A stretch of DNA of 64,000 nt from Fusobacteriaceae bacterium (lineage in GTDB: Bacteria; Fusobacteriota; Fusobacteriia; Fusobacteriales; Fusobacteriaceae), in assembly GCA_031272775.1 (NCBI GenBank), contig JAISTB010000027.1:1-64000 (forward strand). Direction: 5' to 3'. Shown piece after piece: positions 25,413 through 34,464 of this stretch. Under the pieces are notes generated by a model. The model saw only the letters and a list, made by a program, of their open reading frames with translations. It made no database searches and had not been told where the DNA came from. A program made the position numbers and the translations under genes. Numbering within the stretch: the first letter of the stretch is position 1; each line of letters starts with the position of its first letter.

Positions 25413-26432
25413 TCAAGGCATCCTTTTTTTGTACTGAATTTCGTCGATTTTTCCCGTCTTATAGAGCGCTTCAAGAGATTTCCGCATGGAAACCATCCCG
25501 TTCTTCTGCCCGCTCTCCAAAAGAGAGGGAATCTGGTTTGTCCGGCCTTGCAGGATATAACTGGCGACGGCCGGCGTGTTTCTGAGAATTTCACAGGCGA
25601 GGACAGGGCTTCCCGAAACGCCCGGGATTAACTGTTGATTGACGACGGCTTTCAGCACGGACGCCACTTGCAGGCGAATCTGGCTTTGCTTTTCTTTCGG
25701 GAAAACGTCAATAATCCGATCCACGGCCTCAACGGCCCCCGTCGTATGGAGCGTCCCCAGAACGAGATGCCCGGTCTCCGCCACGGTGATGGCGGCTTCG
25801 ATACTCTCCAAATCGCGCATTTCCCCGACGAGAATGACGTCCGGGTCCTGTCGCAGGGCCGATCGCAACGCCGCCTGGAACGACGCCGTGTCCCGTCCGA
25901 TTTCCCGCTGCCGGATCAGGGATTTGTCCCCGTTGAAGACATATTCGACGGGATCCTCAATCGTGATGATATTGAGGGCCCGCGTGTGGTTCAAGGTCTC
26001 GACCAGGGCCGCCAGCGTGGTGCTCTTGCCGCTTCCCGTTGCGCCGGTTACGAGGACGAGGCCGCTTTCGAGCGCGAGAAGTTCTTCCGCCGCCCCGGGC
26101 AGCCCCAGTTCCGCCATAGGCGGGATAAACTTCCGGATGATCCGGATCGATACGGCAAAGGTTTCCATTTGCCGGTGGATATTGACCCGATAGCGGTTTT
26201 GCACGGGGTCTTTCCAGGCAAAGTCCCTTTCCCTCAAGTCGTCCGGAAGAGGGCCTTCACCCCCCGGGAGCAATTCCGCAAGGATGTCTTCGAGGTCGCG
26301 GGCCTCAAGTCTGTGGTTTCCTTCCCGCAGCAATTGGCCGTTTACCCGGAATACCGGAATTTCCCCCTGCACGAGATGCAGATCCGACGCGCCCAGGGCC
26401 CTGCCCTTTGCCAGAAGTTCAGCCAGTTTCAT
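25413..26432 (-). CDS. pilT: PilT-type ATPase (type IV pilus retraction / GspE superfamily)
   Basis: A 339-residue hexameric ATPase homologue. Walker A GATGSGKSTT (about 128-137), the Asp box IEDPVEYVF, the Walker B-region LVGEMRDLESI and the His box GHLVLGTLHT are intact. Length equals PilT rather than the longer PilB. PilT depolymerises pilin at the inner membrane and powers twitching and DNA uptake. No other pilus genes accompany it here; the ComEA-like gene 8 kb away on the same strand would fit competence. The start is preceded by AAGGGGG. Confidence 0.92.
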   Translation of the reverse strand: MKLAELLAKGRALGASDLHLVQGEIPVFRVNGQLLREGNHRLEARDLEDILAELLPGGEGPLPDDLRERDFAWKDPVQNRYRVNIHRQMETFAVSIRIIRKFIPPMAELGLPGAAEELLALESGLVLVTGATGSGKSTTLAALVETLNHTRALNIITIEDPVEYVFNGDKSLIRQREIGRDTASFQAALRSALRQDPDVILVGEMRDLESIEAAITVAETGHLVLGTLHTTGAVEAVDRIIDVFPKEKQSQIRLQVASVLKAVVNQQLIPGVSGSPVLACEILRNTPAVASYILQGRTNQIPSLLESGQKNGMVSMRKSLEALYKTGKIDEIQYKKRMP

Positions 26433-26479
26433 GTTCGTTCCCCCTTCCCGGACAAATTCCGGATTTTTGAACTGACCTT

Positions 26480-26508
26480 ATTATAGCACATTTTCAACCC
26501 TCAGGCAA
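26480..26508 (-). promoter_or_regulatory. sigma-70-type promoter of pilT-hemZ
   Basis: On the minus strand TTGCCT (26508-26503), 17 bases, TATAAT (26485-26480), about 48 bases before pilT. It diverges from the permease promoter at 26537. Confidence 0.65.
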
Positions 26509-26536
26509 TAAAACATGCGATACCCTCAACAAATCG

Positions 26537-26565
26537 TTGACAAGATCACAAAAATGTAGTATTAT
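26537..26565 (+). promoter_or_regulatory. sigma-70-type promoter of the permease gene
   Basis: TTGACA (26537-26542), 17 bases, TATTAT (26560-26565), 45 bases before the permease start. Confidence 0.75.
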
Positions 26566-26610
26566 TGCACTTATCAAACAGTCTGTATAACACGAAGGAG
26601 GATCAAAATC

Positions 26611-27795
26611 ATGTCAAAACCTGCACTGATGTTTCTTTACTTTACGATTACGGTGGGATTCTTCGCGATCGGGGACCTTTGCGGCGTGATCACGAAAGCC
26701 AAGCTTTCATCCGTATTTGTGGCAATGGCGCTTTTCCTGATTTCTTTCATGGCAAAATTCATCCCGGCGGATATGATCAAACAGGCCGGACTTACCGATG
26801 CCGCGGCCTGGAGCTCTCCGCTGATCATCTTTCACATGGGGACCATGATCAACGTGAAGGAATTGATCAATGAATGGCGAACCGTGGTTATGTCCGTCAT
26901 CTCCATGCTTGTGGCGGTAATCGCCGTTTTTGCCGTGGCGCCCATTGTCGGAAAAGACGCGGCCATCGTCTCCATCCCGATCATCAACGGCGGGATCATC
27001 GCGACCCAGATCATGACGAAGGGCGCAATGGATCACGGACTGACTGTGATCGCCGCGCTGGGGACCCTCGTTTACGCCGTTCAGAAATTTGTGGGTACGC
27101 CGCCCGCTTCCTATTTCGGCATGAAGGAAGGCCAGAAAATCCTGACGGCCTACCGGGAAGGCAAGATCAAGGCCGAACAGGACAAAAAAGAAGAAGTGAA
27201 GGCCGAACCGAAAAACACCTTCGCGAAAAAATACGACAAATACTTTACCACATTTGTATGTATCGCGATCTCGGGTATCGTCGCCATCCTGACTCGGGTC
27301 ATCCAGGACAAGACCGGTCTCAACGCCAGTATTTCTGCGCTGATCTTTGGAACCCTGGCCTCCTACGTCGGCATCGTGCCCAACGCGATTATGGACAAGG
27401 CGAAAGTTTCGGGCTTCCTGTCCTTCGCGGTATTCGCGAGCCTCATTCCCTCGCTGGCCAACATCAAATTCGCGGACCTCAAGACGCTGGGCTTCCAGAT
27501 CGTCATCATCTTCGCGGCCTTTGTGATCGGCATCTTCATTTTCTGCTATCTGTTGCCGACCTGGAAAATCGTCGGTTCCCGGGATCTCGCCATGGGAATT
27601 TCCATGGCCCAGCTTTTGGGCTTCCCGGCGACCTTCCTGATTTCCAACGAAATCGCCGTGGCCCTGACCGATGACGAAGAGGAGAAAAAAGTGATCCTGA
27701 AGCGGATCATTCCGGCTTATGTGGTGGCGGGACTCGCTTCGGTGACGACGCTTTCCATCGTGACCGCGGGAATCTTCGTGGGCTTCTTCAACTAG
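26611..27795 (+). CDS. polytopic membrane transporter, family not identified
   Basis: A 394-residue integral membrane protein with about ten hydrophobic spans in two halves. The halves are joined by a charged cytoplasmic stretch (about residues 178-210) rich in Lys and Glu. Motifs such as PIINGGIIATQIMTKGA in the first half and GFPATFLISNEIA in the second resemble the paired re-entrant regions of GltS/2HCT-type carboxylate carriers, but I cannot assign a family with confidence. The gene has its own promoter and AAGGAGG. The next gene encodes gamma-glutamyltransferase, so glutamate, a gamma-glutamyl compound or glutathione-derived product is a reasonable guess for the substrate. Confidence 0.65.
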   Translation: MSKPALMFLYFTITVGFFAIGDLCGVITKAKLSSVFVAMALFLISFMAKFIPADMIKQAGLTDAAAWSSPLIIFHMGTMINVKELINEWRTVVMSVISMLVAVIAVFAVAPIVGKDAAIVSIPIINGGIIATQIMTKGAMDHGLTVIAALGTLVYAVQKFVGTPPASYFGMKEGQKILTAYREGKIKAEQDKKEEVKAEPKNTFAKKYDKYFTTFVCIAISGIVAILTRVIQDKTGLNASISALIFGTLASYVGIVPNAIMDKAKVSGFLSFAVFASLIPSLANIKFADLKTLGFQIVIIFAAFVIGIFIFCYLLPTWKIVGSRDLAMGISMAQLLGFPATFLISNEIAVALTDDEEEKKVILKRIIPAYVVAGLASVTTLSIVTAGIFVGFFN

Positions 27796-27833
27796 GGAAA
27801 TGACGCGGCCTGCGCCGCGAAGGGGGTAATATC

Positions 27834-29447
27834 GTGTTCACATTTGACAATACCATCTATCCGTACCCGTCCCGCAGAAACGTCGTACACGCGAAAAACG
27901 GGCTAGTGGCCACCGGTTCTCCGCTGGCCGCCCAGGCGGGGCTGGAAATCCTGAAAAAAGGGGGAAACGCCATTGACGCCGCCGTCGCTACGGCCGCGGC
28001 CCTCACCGTCGTCGAACCGACCAGCAACGGCATCGGGGGAGACGCCTTTGCCATTTTCAACATCAAAGACAAAATCTACGGCCTCAATTCCAGCGGACCC
28101 TCGCCGAAGCTCCTTGAGGCGCAAAAACTTTGGGATAAAGGGCTTAAAACCATGCCGCAGTACGGACTCATTCCGGTCAACGTGCCGGGCGTCCCCAAGG
28201 CCTGGGCCGAACTCGTGAAAAAATTCGGCAAACTGAAGCTTTCGGAAGTCGTGGCGCCAGCGGTAAAACTGGCCCGGGAAGGCTACGCCGTTCCCGTGAA
28301 TGTGGGAAAACTCTGGAAAAAAGCCGTTCCCAACTACAAGAAGGAGCTGGAAAAAGCGGAGGAATTCAAGCACTGGTTTGAGACATTCGCCCCCGAAGGC
28401 AAAGCGCCTGAGATCGGCGACGTCGTACGGCTGCCGGATCACGCCGATACCATCGAGAAAATCGGAGCGACGGACGCCGACGCCTTTTACCGGGGGGAAT
28501 ACGCCGACAAGATTGACGCTTTCTTCAAAAAATACGGCGCTTATCTGCGAAAGGAAGACCTGGAGGCCTATGAGGCCGAATGGGTCGAACCCATCAAGAC
28601 CACCTACCACGGTTACGACGTGTACGAAATCCCGCCCAACGGCCACGGAATCAGCGTTCTCATGACGCTCAACATCTTAGAGCCCTACCATTTTGAGGCG
28701 AGGGAAACGATTCAGGCTTACCACACGATGATCGAAGCGATGAAACTGGCCTTTGTGGATGTGCAAAAATACGTCACGGATCCCCGTTACATGAAAGTGA
28801 CGGTGGAACAGCTGCTCTCGCGGGCTTATGCCGACGAGCGGCGGAAACTGATCGGAGATAAAGCCGTTCTGCCGACGCCGGGCGATCCCATCGGCGGAGG
28901 GACCGTATATCTCGCCACGGCCGACAGCGAAGGCAACATGGTTTCCTATATTCAGAGCAATTACTACGGCTTCGGCTCGGGAATTGTCATTCCCGGGACG
29001 GGAATTTCCCTTCACGACCGGGGCTACAACTTCAATCTCGATCCCGACAGTCCCAATTGCGCGGGTCCCGCCAAGAAACCCTATCATACGATTATCCCGG
29101 GCTTTCTCGCCAAAGACGGCAAGCCCGTCGGGCCCTTCGGCGTTATGGGCGGATTTATGCAACCCCAGGGGCATGTGCAGGTCGTGACAAACACAATCGA
29201 TTTCCTGATGAATCCGCAGGCCGCACTGGACGCCTGGCGCTGGCAGTGGATCGGGGCGAAGAACATCGAGCTGGAGCACGGCGTAGACGAGCACATCGCC
29301 TATGCCCTCACGGCCAAAGGGCACGACATCAAGGTTGTCCATGACACGATCTCCATGGGCCGGGGCGAAATCATCTGGAAAATGGAAAACGGCGTCTATG
29401 CCGCCGGTACGGAACCCCGCACAGACGGGCATATCGCGTTGTATTGA
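27834..29447 (+). CDS. ggt: gamma-glutamyltransferase family protein
   Basis: A 537-residue Ntn hydrolase that cleaves gamma-glutamyl bonds, for example in glutathione. The start is GTG behind AGGGGG. The first part has GLVATGSPLAAQAGLEILKKGGNAIDAAVA, characteristic of the family. Self-processing should occur before the threonine in GGGTVYLATAD, the new N-terminus of the small subunit; GNMVSYIQSNYYGFGSG follows. No signal peptide is evident, so it is likely cytoplasmic, unlike the periplasmic enterobacterial enzyme. It may pair with the upstream permease to recover Glu and Cys-Gly. Relatives include cephalosporin acylase-like members, so substrate remains open. Confidence 0.9.
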   Translation: MFTFDNTIYPYPSRRNVVHAKNGLVATGSPLAAQAGLEILKKGGNAIDAAVATAAALTVVEPTSNGIGGDAFAIFNIKDKIYGLNSSGPSPKLLEAQKLWDKGLKTMPQYGLIPVNVPGVPKAWAELVKKFGKLKLSEVVAPAVKLAREGYAVPVNVGKLWKKAVPNYKKELEKAEEFKHWFETFAPEGKAPEIGDVVRLPDHADTIEKIGATDADAFYRGEYADKIDAFFKKYGAYLRKEDLEAYEAEWVEPIKTTYHGYDVYEIPPNGHGISVLMTLNILEPYHFEARETIQAYHTMIEAMKLAFVDVQKYVTDPRYMKVTVEQLLSRAYADERRKLIGDKAVLPTPGDPIGGGTVYLATADSEGNMVSYIQSNYYGFGSGIVIPGTGISLHDRGYNFNLDPDSPNCAGPAKKPYHTIIPGFLAKDGKPVGPFGVMGGFMQPQGHVQVVTNTIDFLMNPQAALDAWRWQWIGAKNIELEHGVDEHIAYALTAKGHDIKVVHDTISMGRGEIIWKMENGVYAAGTEPRTDGHIALY

Positions 29448-29469
29448 GCAATTCAAACCCGCACGCTTC

Positions 29470-29498
29470 AAAAGCTCCCTTGCCGAAAGGGGGCTTTT
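29470..29498 (+). terminator. hairpin terminator after gamma-glutamyltransferase
   Basis: AAAAGC-T-CCCTT (29470-29481) pairs with AAGGG-G-GCTTTT (29487-29498). The downstream U-tract is only the TTTT of the stem, so termination may be partial. Confidence 0.6.
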
Positions 29499-29532
29499 GT
29501 CGCGGGTTATATGAGCGAATCACAAGTTTTTA

Positions 29533-29561
29533 TTGCTATTTCAGGAAAACTGTGCTATGAT
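29533..29561 (+). promoter_or_regulatory. promoter of the glmS ribozyme transcript
   Basis: TTGCTA (29533-29538), 17 bases, TATGAT (29556-29561). The predicted start near 29568 lies about 20 bases before the ribozyme cleavage site. Confidence 0.6.
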
Positions 29562-29586
29562 AACGTGAGGAGATTGATATCATATA

Positions 29587-29755
29587 GCGCCGGATCTCCC
29601 GGTTGACCAAACAGCCGGACGAGATGACGAGGACTGGAATGATCGAAGCTTTCGGCGGGTATTCCAGAGGTGGTTACAACCGTTACCGACAAAACGGGGG
29701 AGCGATCCCCCGGACAAAGCAGTAACCGTAACAAATCTCCCGACACGGGAAAAAA
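29587..29755 (+). ncRNA. glmS ribozyme/riboswitch
   Basis: The 5' UTR of glmS carries the conserved ribozyme blocks in order: ATA|GCGCC with the expected cleavage point between 29586 and 29587, then GACGAGG (29626-29632), ATCGAAGCTTTCGGCGG (about 29641-29657), and the hairpin GGGGGAGCGATCCCCC followed by GGACAAAG. The class cleaves its own RNA when bound to glucosamine-6-phosphate, which triggers decay of the glmS message and so limits amino-sugar synthesis. The 3' boundary is approximate. Confidence 0.93.
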
Positions 29756-29824
29756 GGAAAAAACGCGGTTGGCGCCGTTTTTCTCTTTGCTCTCCCGAAA
29801 AAATGTTCAGAGGAGGTTTTTATT

Positions 29825-31648
29825 ATGTGCGGAATTATCGGTTACGCGGGTGGCGCCGACAAGGCGGTGGAAGTGATCCTCGAGGGGCTGACAAAGCTGG
29901 AATACCGCGGTTATGACTCGGCGGGGATCGCGATTATCGAAAACGGAAAGCTCTTTGTGGAAAAAAAGAGCGGCAGGCTGGAAAATCTCAAAAGCGTCAT
30001 GACGACGGACAAGGCGTCCCATCTGGGCATAGGGCACACGCGCTGGGCGACCCATGGCGTCCCGACGGACATCAACGCCCATCCCCACATGAGCTGGAAT
30101 CACAAAGTAGCCGTTGTCCATAACGGCATCATTGAAAACTACGCGACATTGAAAGAACAGCTGAAGGCGGAAGGCGTCGGATTCACCTCGGATACGGATA
30201 CGGAAGTGATCGCCCATCTCTACGCCAAGCTCTTTGACGGGGATCCCGTCTCCACCATGGTCGCTCTGAAAAAGAAGATCCGGGGAACGTACGCCCTGGG
30301 GATCGTCAACAGCGACGACCCCGAGCGGATTGTCTGCGCCCGGAAGGAAGGGCCGCTGATCATCGGCATCAGCGAAGGGAAAAATTTCATCGCCTCCGAT
30401 GTGCCCGCGATCCTGAAGTATACCCGGGATGTGATCTTTCTCGACGACGACGAGATCGCGATCGTTGAAAAGGACAAAGTTTCGGTCTATGACGCGGAGG
30501 GAAAGCCCCTCGTCAAGAAAATCCAAAAAATCGAGTGGGATATGGACCAGGCGTCCAAAGCCGGCTATCCCCACTTTATGCTGAAAGAGATCGAGGAGGA
30601 GCCCGCCGTCGTGGAAAAGACCCTCGGCATCTACGTCAACCCCAAGGGAGACGTGGATTTCGGCGAAACTTTCAGTAAGATTGATTTTGAAAAAATCGAA
30701 CAAATCGATATTGTCGCCTGTGGAACCGCCTATTACGCGGGATTGCAGGGCGAATACTTTTTGAAGAAAAACGCGGGCCTGAAGGCTTCGGTGGAAATCG
30801 CGTCGGAATTCCGCTACAGCGACCCCTTTGTTGATGAGAAGCACCTTGTGATCTTTATCAGCCAGTCGGGGGAGACGCTGGATTCCATTATGGCCCTCAA
30901 AACGGCCCGGGAAAAAGGCGCGAAAACCCTTGCCATCGCCAATGTCCTGGGTTCCACCATTACCCGGGAAGCGGACATGGCCCTCTACACGCTGGCGGGA
31001 CCGGAGATTTCCGTCGCCTCCACAAAGGCCTACATTGCCCAGGTGACCATGCTTTATCTGCTGTCCCTCTATGTGGGACTCCGGAGAAAGACCCTCAGCA
31101 GGGAGCGCTATGACCAAATGCTGGACAAGATTTACGTCTTGAGTGAAATGATCGGCAACGTATTTTTCCAGAAGGAAAAGATAAAGAATCTGGCCGCCGA
31201 AATCAAGGACAAGGCCCACGCCTTTTACATCGGCCGCGGCATCGACGAGAAAATCGCCCGGGAAGGTTCGCTCAAAATGAAGGAAATCAGCTATGTCCAC
31301 GCGGAATCCTTCCCCGGAGGGGAGCTCAAACACGGGACCATCGCCCTGATCGAAGAGGGAACCCCTGTGGTCGTCATCGCGACCCAGCGGGACATGCTGG
31401 AGAAAATGATTTCCAACGCGCGGGAAGTCAAGGCGAGAGGCGCTTTTGTGATTGTCCTCACGAAAAAAAGTTATAAAGAAATGGAAGAAGTGGCGGACCG
31501 GATCGTCTATATCGACGATATCGACGATATGCTGGCGCCGCTGCTCGCTGTCGTACCGCTCCAGCTGCTCGCCTATTACACGGCCTGCGCCCGGGGACTC
31601 GATGTGGATAAACCGCGGAACCTTGCTAAATCAGTGACTGTGGAGTAA
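29825..31648 (+). CDS. glmS: glutamine--fructose-6-phosphate aminotransferase (isomerising)
   Basis: A 607-residue GlmS that makes glucosamine-6-phosphate from fructose-6-phosphate and glutamine, the first step to peptidoglycan and lipid A amino sugars. Cys2 after the initiator Met (MCGIIGY) is the glutaminase nucleophile. The two SIS domains follow with SQSGETLDS and the C-terminal LAKSVTVE tail that closes the active site. AGAGGAGG precedes the ATG. Control by the upstream ribozyme is expected. Confidence 0.97.
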   Translation: MCGIIGYAGGADKAVEVILEGLTKLEYRGYDSAGIAIIENGKLFVEKKSGRLENLKSVMTTDKASHLGIGHTRWATHGVPTDINAHPHMSWNHKVAVVHNGIIENYATLKEQLKAEGVGFTSDTDTEVIAHLYAKLFDGDPVSTMVALKKKIRGTYALGIVNSDDPERIVCARKEGPLIIGISEGKNFIASDVPAILKYTRDVIFLDDDEIAIVEKDKVSVYDAEGKPLVKKIQKIEWDMDQASKAGYPHFMLKEIEEEPAVVEKTLGIYVNPKGDVDFGETFSKIDFEKIEQIDIVACGTAYYAGLQGEYFLKKNAGLKASVEIASEFRYSDPFVDEKHLVIFISQSGETLDSIMALKTAREKGAKTLAIANVLGSTITREADMALYTLAGPEISVASTKAYIAQVTMLYLLSLYVGLRRKTLSRERYDQMLDKIYVLSEMIGNVFFQKEKIKNLAAEIKDKAHAFYIGRGIDEKIAREGSLKMKEISYVHAESFPGGELKHGTIALIEEGTPVVVIATQRDMLEKMISNAREVKARGAFVIVLTKKSYKEMEEVADRIVYIDDIDDMLAPLLAVVPLQLLAYYTACARGLDVDKPRNLAKSVTVE

Positions 31649-31678
31649 GTAAGATGAGCAATTTTGTCAAAAAAAGTC

Positions 31679-31707
31679 TTGACAATTATTCCCAAGGGTG
31701 ATATAGT
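31679..31707 (+). promoter_or_regulatory. sigma-70-type promoter of the rubrerythrin gene
   Basis: TTGACA (31679-31684), 17 bases, TATAGT (31702-31707): near-consensus. The start site should fall near 31714, just upstream of the PerR-like operator. Confidence 0.85.
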
Positions 31708-31718
31708 ATTAATAGGAT

Positions 31719-31737
31719 ATTTGTAATGATTACAAAT
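31719..31737 (+). promoter_or_regulatory. PerR/Fur-type operator
   Basis: ATTTGTAAT-G-ATTACAAAT is a perfect inverted repeat with 9-base arms and one central base. Its core TTGTAATGATTACAA differs from the PerR box consensus TTATAATNATTATAA at two symmetric positions. It overlaps the predicted transcription start region, the right place for repression that is lifted by peroxide. Confidence 0.75.
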
Positions 31738-31762
31738 TGACAAAATTGATCTTAGGAGGAAT

Positions 31763-32314
31763 ATGATGGCTAAATATGTTTGTTCAATCTGCGGATACGT
31801 ACACGAAGGCGACGCGGCCCCCGAGGCTTGTCCCCAGTGTAAGGCGCCCGCTTCAAAATTTACATTACAAGGTGAAGGTATGTCTTGGGCCTGCGAACAT
31901 GTCGTAGGCGTTGCGCAAGGCGTTTCGCAGGATATCCTCGATGATCTGCGGATGAATTTCAACGGAGAATGCGCCGAAGTCGGCATGTATCTGGCCATGT
32001 CCAGAGTCGCCTACCGGGAAGGATATCCGGAAATCGGGATGTACTGGGAGACAGCCGCTTATGAAGAAGCCAACCACGCTTCCCGCTTTGCGGAACTTCT
32101 GGGCGAAGTCGTAACGGATTCCACGAAAAAGAACCTCGAACTGCGGGTCGCGGCTGAAAACGGCGCTACAGCCGGAAAGTTCGACCTGGCCAAACGGGCC
32201 AAAGCCGCCAATCTTGACGCCATCCATGACACCGTTCATGAAATGGCCAAGGATGAGGCGAGACACGGCCGGGCTTTCGCGGGCTTACTGGAAAGATATT
32301 TCGGAAAGAAATAA
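31763..32314 (+). CDS. reverse rubrerythrin (rubredoxin domain first), peroxide-detoxifying
   Basis: A 183-residue protein with an N-terminal rubredoxin-type iron site, Cys7-x2-Cys10 and Cys23-x2-Cys26, and then a ferritin-like diiron domain (Glu in NGECAEVG, ExxH in EEANH, and late Glu/His in DEARH). This domain order is the reverse of classical rubrerythrin and is typical of clostridial NADH peroxidase components that reduce H2O2 and O2. It is cytoplasmic. Two adjacent ATG codons follow AGGAGG; either may serve. The PerR-like operator and strong promoter indicate peroxide induction. A terminator follows at once, so it is monocistronic. Confidence 0.93.
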   Translation: MMAKYVCSICGYVHEGDAAPEACPQCKAPASKFTLQGEGMSWACEHVVGVAQGVSQDILDDLRMNFNGECAEVGMYLAMSRVAYREGYPEIGMYWETAAYEEANHASRFAELLGEVVTDSTKKNLELRVAAENGATAGKFDLAKRAKAANLDAIHDTVHEMAKDEARHGRAFAGLLERYFGKK

Positions 32315-32324
32315 AGCACACAAT

Positions 32325-32361
32325 AAAACCGCTCGCTGTCGGAAGGCAGGGGCGGTTTTTT
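32325..32361 (+). terminator. intrinsic terminator of the rubrerythrin gene
   Basis: AAAACCGC (32325-32332) pairs with GCGGTTTT (32352-32359), followed by TTCTTTT. Confidence 0.75.
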
Positions 32362-32387
32362 CTTTTGCCCGGAAAGGCTCATTCTTT

Positions 32388-32984
32388 CTAGGCCTGTGCG
32401 AGATCGGGAATCGGGTCCGTCTCGTGCTCCTTTTCCCATCTGGCGCGTTGGGCGAGGATCAGGGCGATGATTTCATTGTAATCTTCTTTTGGCAGAAGAG
32501 TCCCAAAACCAATATCTTCATCGTCGTATACAATGTGTATTGCTCTGAGATTATCTGAATTATCAAAATAATCTAGCCGCCAACTAAACAAGACAAAGGG
32601 ATTTATATCTTGCCTACGAAAATACCTTGGGAACAATTTCGATTCAAGACAGACAATTTTGTCCCGTTCATATTCTTTATAATAAAAATGCATCTTTTCA
32701 TTATTGGGAATACTAATGGTTTCATATCGCAGGAAAAAAGGAAACGGATATCGTGTTATAGTTATTTTTTCGCCTTTTATGACCATTCTTTCGAATGCAT
32801 TTTCGGAAAATCTGTCGCAAAGATACAATGTTATAAATATTATTACCGTTATAATGCTATGAAAAAATACAAAAATGACAAACCACAAAATAAGCATCAT
32901 TGAGAGAGGATAATATATATTCCAATTGTACACATTAAGTGTTATGCTATCTTCATTTTTAATTATTCGGATGTTTTTTTCCAT
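32388..32984 (-). CDS. membrane protein of unknown function, 2-TM/PH-like paralogue 1
   Basis: A 198-residue protein, not recognised as a named family. It begins MEKNIRIIKNEDSITLN, has two hydrophobic segments (about residues 26-60), and then a beta-rich stretch (KGEKITITRYPFPFFLRYETISI) that could be a bacterial PH-like domain. The C-terminus contains FGTLLPKEDYNEIIALILAQRARW, shared with the two paralogues nearby. The coding region is A+T-rich except for this tail. The ribosome site is weak. It lies in a cluster of three relatives, all on the minus strand. Confidence 0.7.
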   Translation of the reverse strand: MEKNIRIIKNEDSITLNVYNWNIYYPLSMMLILWFVIFVFFHSIITVIIFITLYLCDRFSENAFERMVIKGEKITITRYPFPFFLRYETISIPNNEKMHFYYKEYERDKIVCLESKLFPRYFRRQDINPFVLFSWRLDYFDNSDNLRAIHIVYDDEDIGFGTLLPKEDYNEIIALILAQRARWEKEHETDPIPDLAQA

Positions 32985-33161
32985 GTCGTCATCTTCTTAT
33001 TTTCCAGATTGAACAGGGGTTTTAAAATTTAATGAGCTGAGATTGCAAATCCCCCAGCGTATGATTCAGACAATACATAATAAGCTGTTTTTTCTTTTGT
33101 GTTAAAGATCAAAGCCGCGTCTATTGTTTTTGTCATGTTTATGCCGACTTCTATATTCTGC

Positions 33162-34394
33162 TTATTGTGAAGTCGAGTCAACTGTGTGGGCTTCCGGACC
33201 TTCCGGTTCGGGCGCAATCACGTCTTCCGGATGCTCTTTGTCCCATTTGGCGCGTTGGGCCAGGATCAAGGCAAGGATTTCGTCGTAGTCTTCTTTGACC
33301 ATTAAGACACCAAAGGCATACTCTTTGCCGTCAACATTGAAATGCATTCCTTTAATTTGACTTGGTTGAAAGATGCAACGAGGCCATACCCTCTTTTCAA
33401 GGCGAGAAAAAATACTTGGAAATAGCCAGTCCAAAAAACGAAACTCATATTCTCGGTCTGAATTTTTCCATTGATAAACATTATTAAACCATAGTTTAAG
33501 AGATTGGTTATTGTTCAGAACGGTTTTTCGGAATTGCTTCTCAAAAATTGGATCTTGCAAGCTCAAAATTATTTTGTTATCAGTCAAGATCAGTTTTTCA
33601 CACGCAAGATATGATAATCTTGATATTACGGATAAAATAAAGAGGCCGGTTAACACGAATAGGATAAAGATCTTTCCGATAGTGGTATTTGAAATTTTTG
33701 GGAAAAGCCGTAAACCAAAGAACGCCACAAACAAGCATGCTATCGAGATAAATGGCATTGAACCGTTTTCATCATTGTTATACGTAACAACGGTTTCATC
33801 TCCGATGGTGCAAATATCGCAATTTTCCCCCGCAATATAGCGAAGGTTTTTCTCTTTAAGTAGTTGTTTTATCAGCGATACTGCTTTTTCTGCTGTTTTA
33901 AAGTCAAGAAAACATCCCCAATGGATTATTTCCGGCTTTGGGCTGATATTAAAACCGTCGAAAACTCCGTAATCTAAGGTTTCAATTTTGAGTTTTCTCA
34001 ATCTTGTATAGTTATACCTTGTGTGTTTTTTCAAACAGCTGGCTGTGCTTGGATCTCGGACGTATATTTTTTTAATATCTTGTAAAGAGAAATGCCGTTC
34101 ATATTGTATCTTCTCGCGACGTTTGTATTGCACTTTGACTTTTGTTCCATCGATTTCCATGGTTTCGTTTTGAAAAAGATGTCTGCTGATAGAGTAGAAA
34201 TACAAGAGAATCGCTATCACAACTGAGTAGGCAAAAGAGTATTGTTTTATATGAAAAATGATGATGAGACTTATGGAAACTATTCCCAGCAACACGCCAC
34301 AAATAAGATAATGGGGATAGTATTTTTCCATATTATTCACGAGGATCAGCTTATTATTTTCGGTTTTGATTTCAAATGTATTTAATCTGACCAC
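33162..34394 (-). CDS. membrane protein of unknown function, duplicated 2-TM/PH-like paralogue 2
   Basis: A 410-residue protein starting at GTG behind GGAGG. It appears to hold two successive units of the paralogous family. Unit 1 (to about 190) has two hydrophobic segments and a beta-rich stretch beginning METIDGT-like (MEIDGTKVKVQYKRREKI) and ends in a helix KAVSLIKQLLKEK. Unit 2 has two more hydrophobic segments (about 220-270) and ends in the common tail DYDEILALILAQRAKW, then an acidic Pro/Glu-rich end. The function is unknown. The tail is nearly identical in DNA sequence to that of the next paralogue although the bodies differ. Confidence 0.7.
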   Translation of the reverse strand: MVRLNTFEIKTENNKLILVNNMEKYYPHYLICGVLLGIVSISLIIIFHIKQYSFAYSVVIAILLYFYSISRHLFQNETMEIDGTKVKVQYKRREKIQYERHFSLQDIKKIYVRDPSTASCLKKHTRYNYTRLRKLKIETLDYGVFDGFNISPKPEIIHWGCFLDFKTAEKAVSLIKQLLKEKNLRYIAGENCDICTIGDETVVTYNNDENGSMPFISIACLFVAFFGLRLFPKISNTTIGKIFILFVLTGLFILSVISRLSYLACEKLILTDNKIILSLQDPIFEKQFRKTVLNNNQSLKLWFNNVYQWKNSDREYEFRFLDWLFPSIFSRLEKRVWPRCIFQPSQIKGMHFNVDGKEYAFGVLMVKEDYDEILALILAQRAKWDKEHPEDVIAPEPEGPEAHTVDSTSQ

Positions 34395-34464
34395 GGAACC
34401 TCCGATAACAGTTCTTTGCTACTCATGAAGCCTCTTTTGGCTCCTTCAATAATTTCTTTTTTGG

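Noticed and set aside
29807-31333. 508-codon open frame on the minus strand
   Set aside because: It is antisense to glmS, has no recognisable domain and no ribosome site.
33029-33217. 62-codon minus-strand ORF ending AYYVLSESYAGGFAISAH
   Set aside because: It overlaps the end of a paralogue gene and has no ribosome site. It might be the decayed end of another gene, but there is too little to name.
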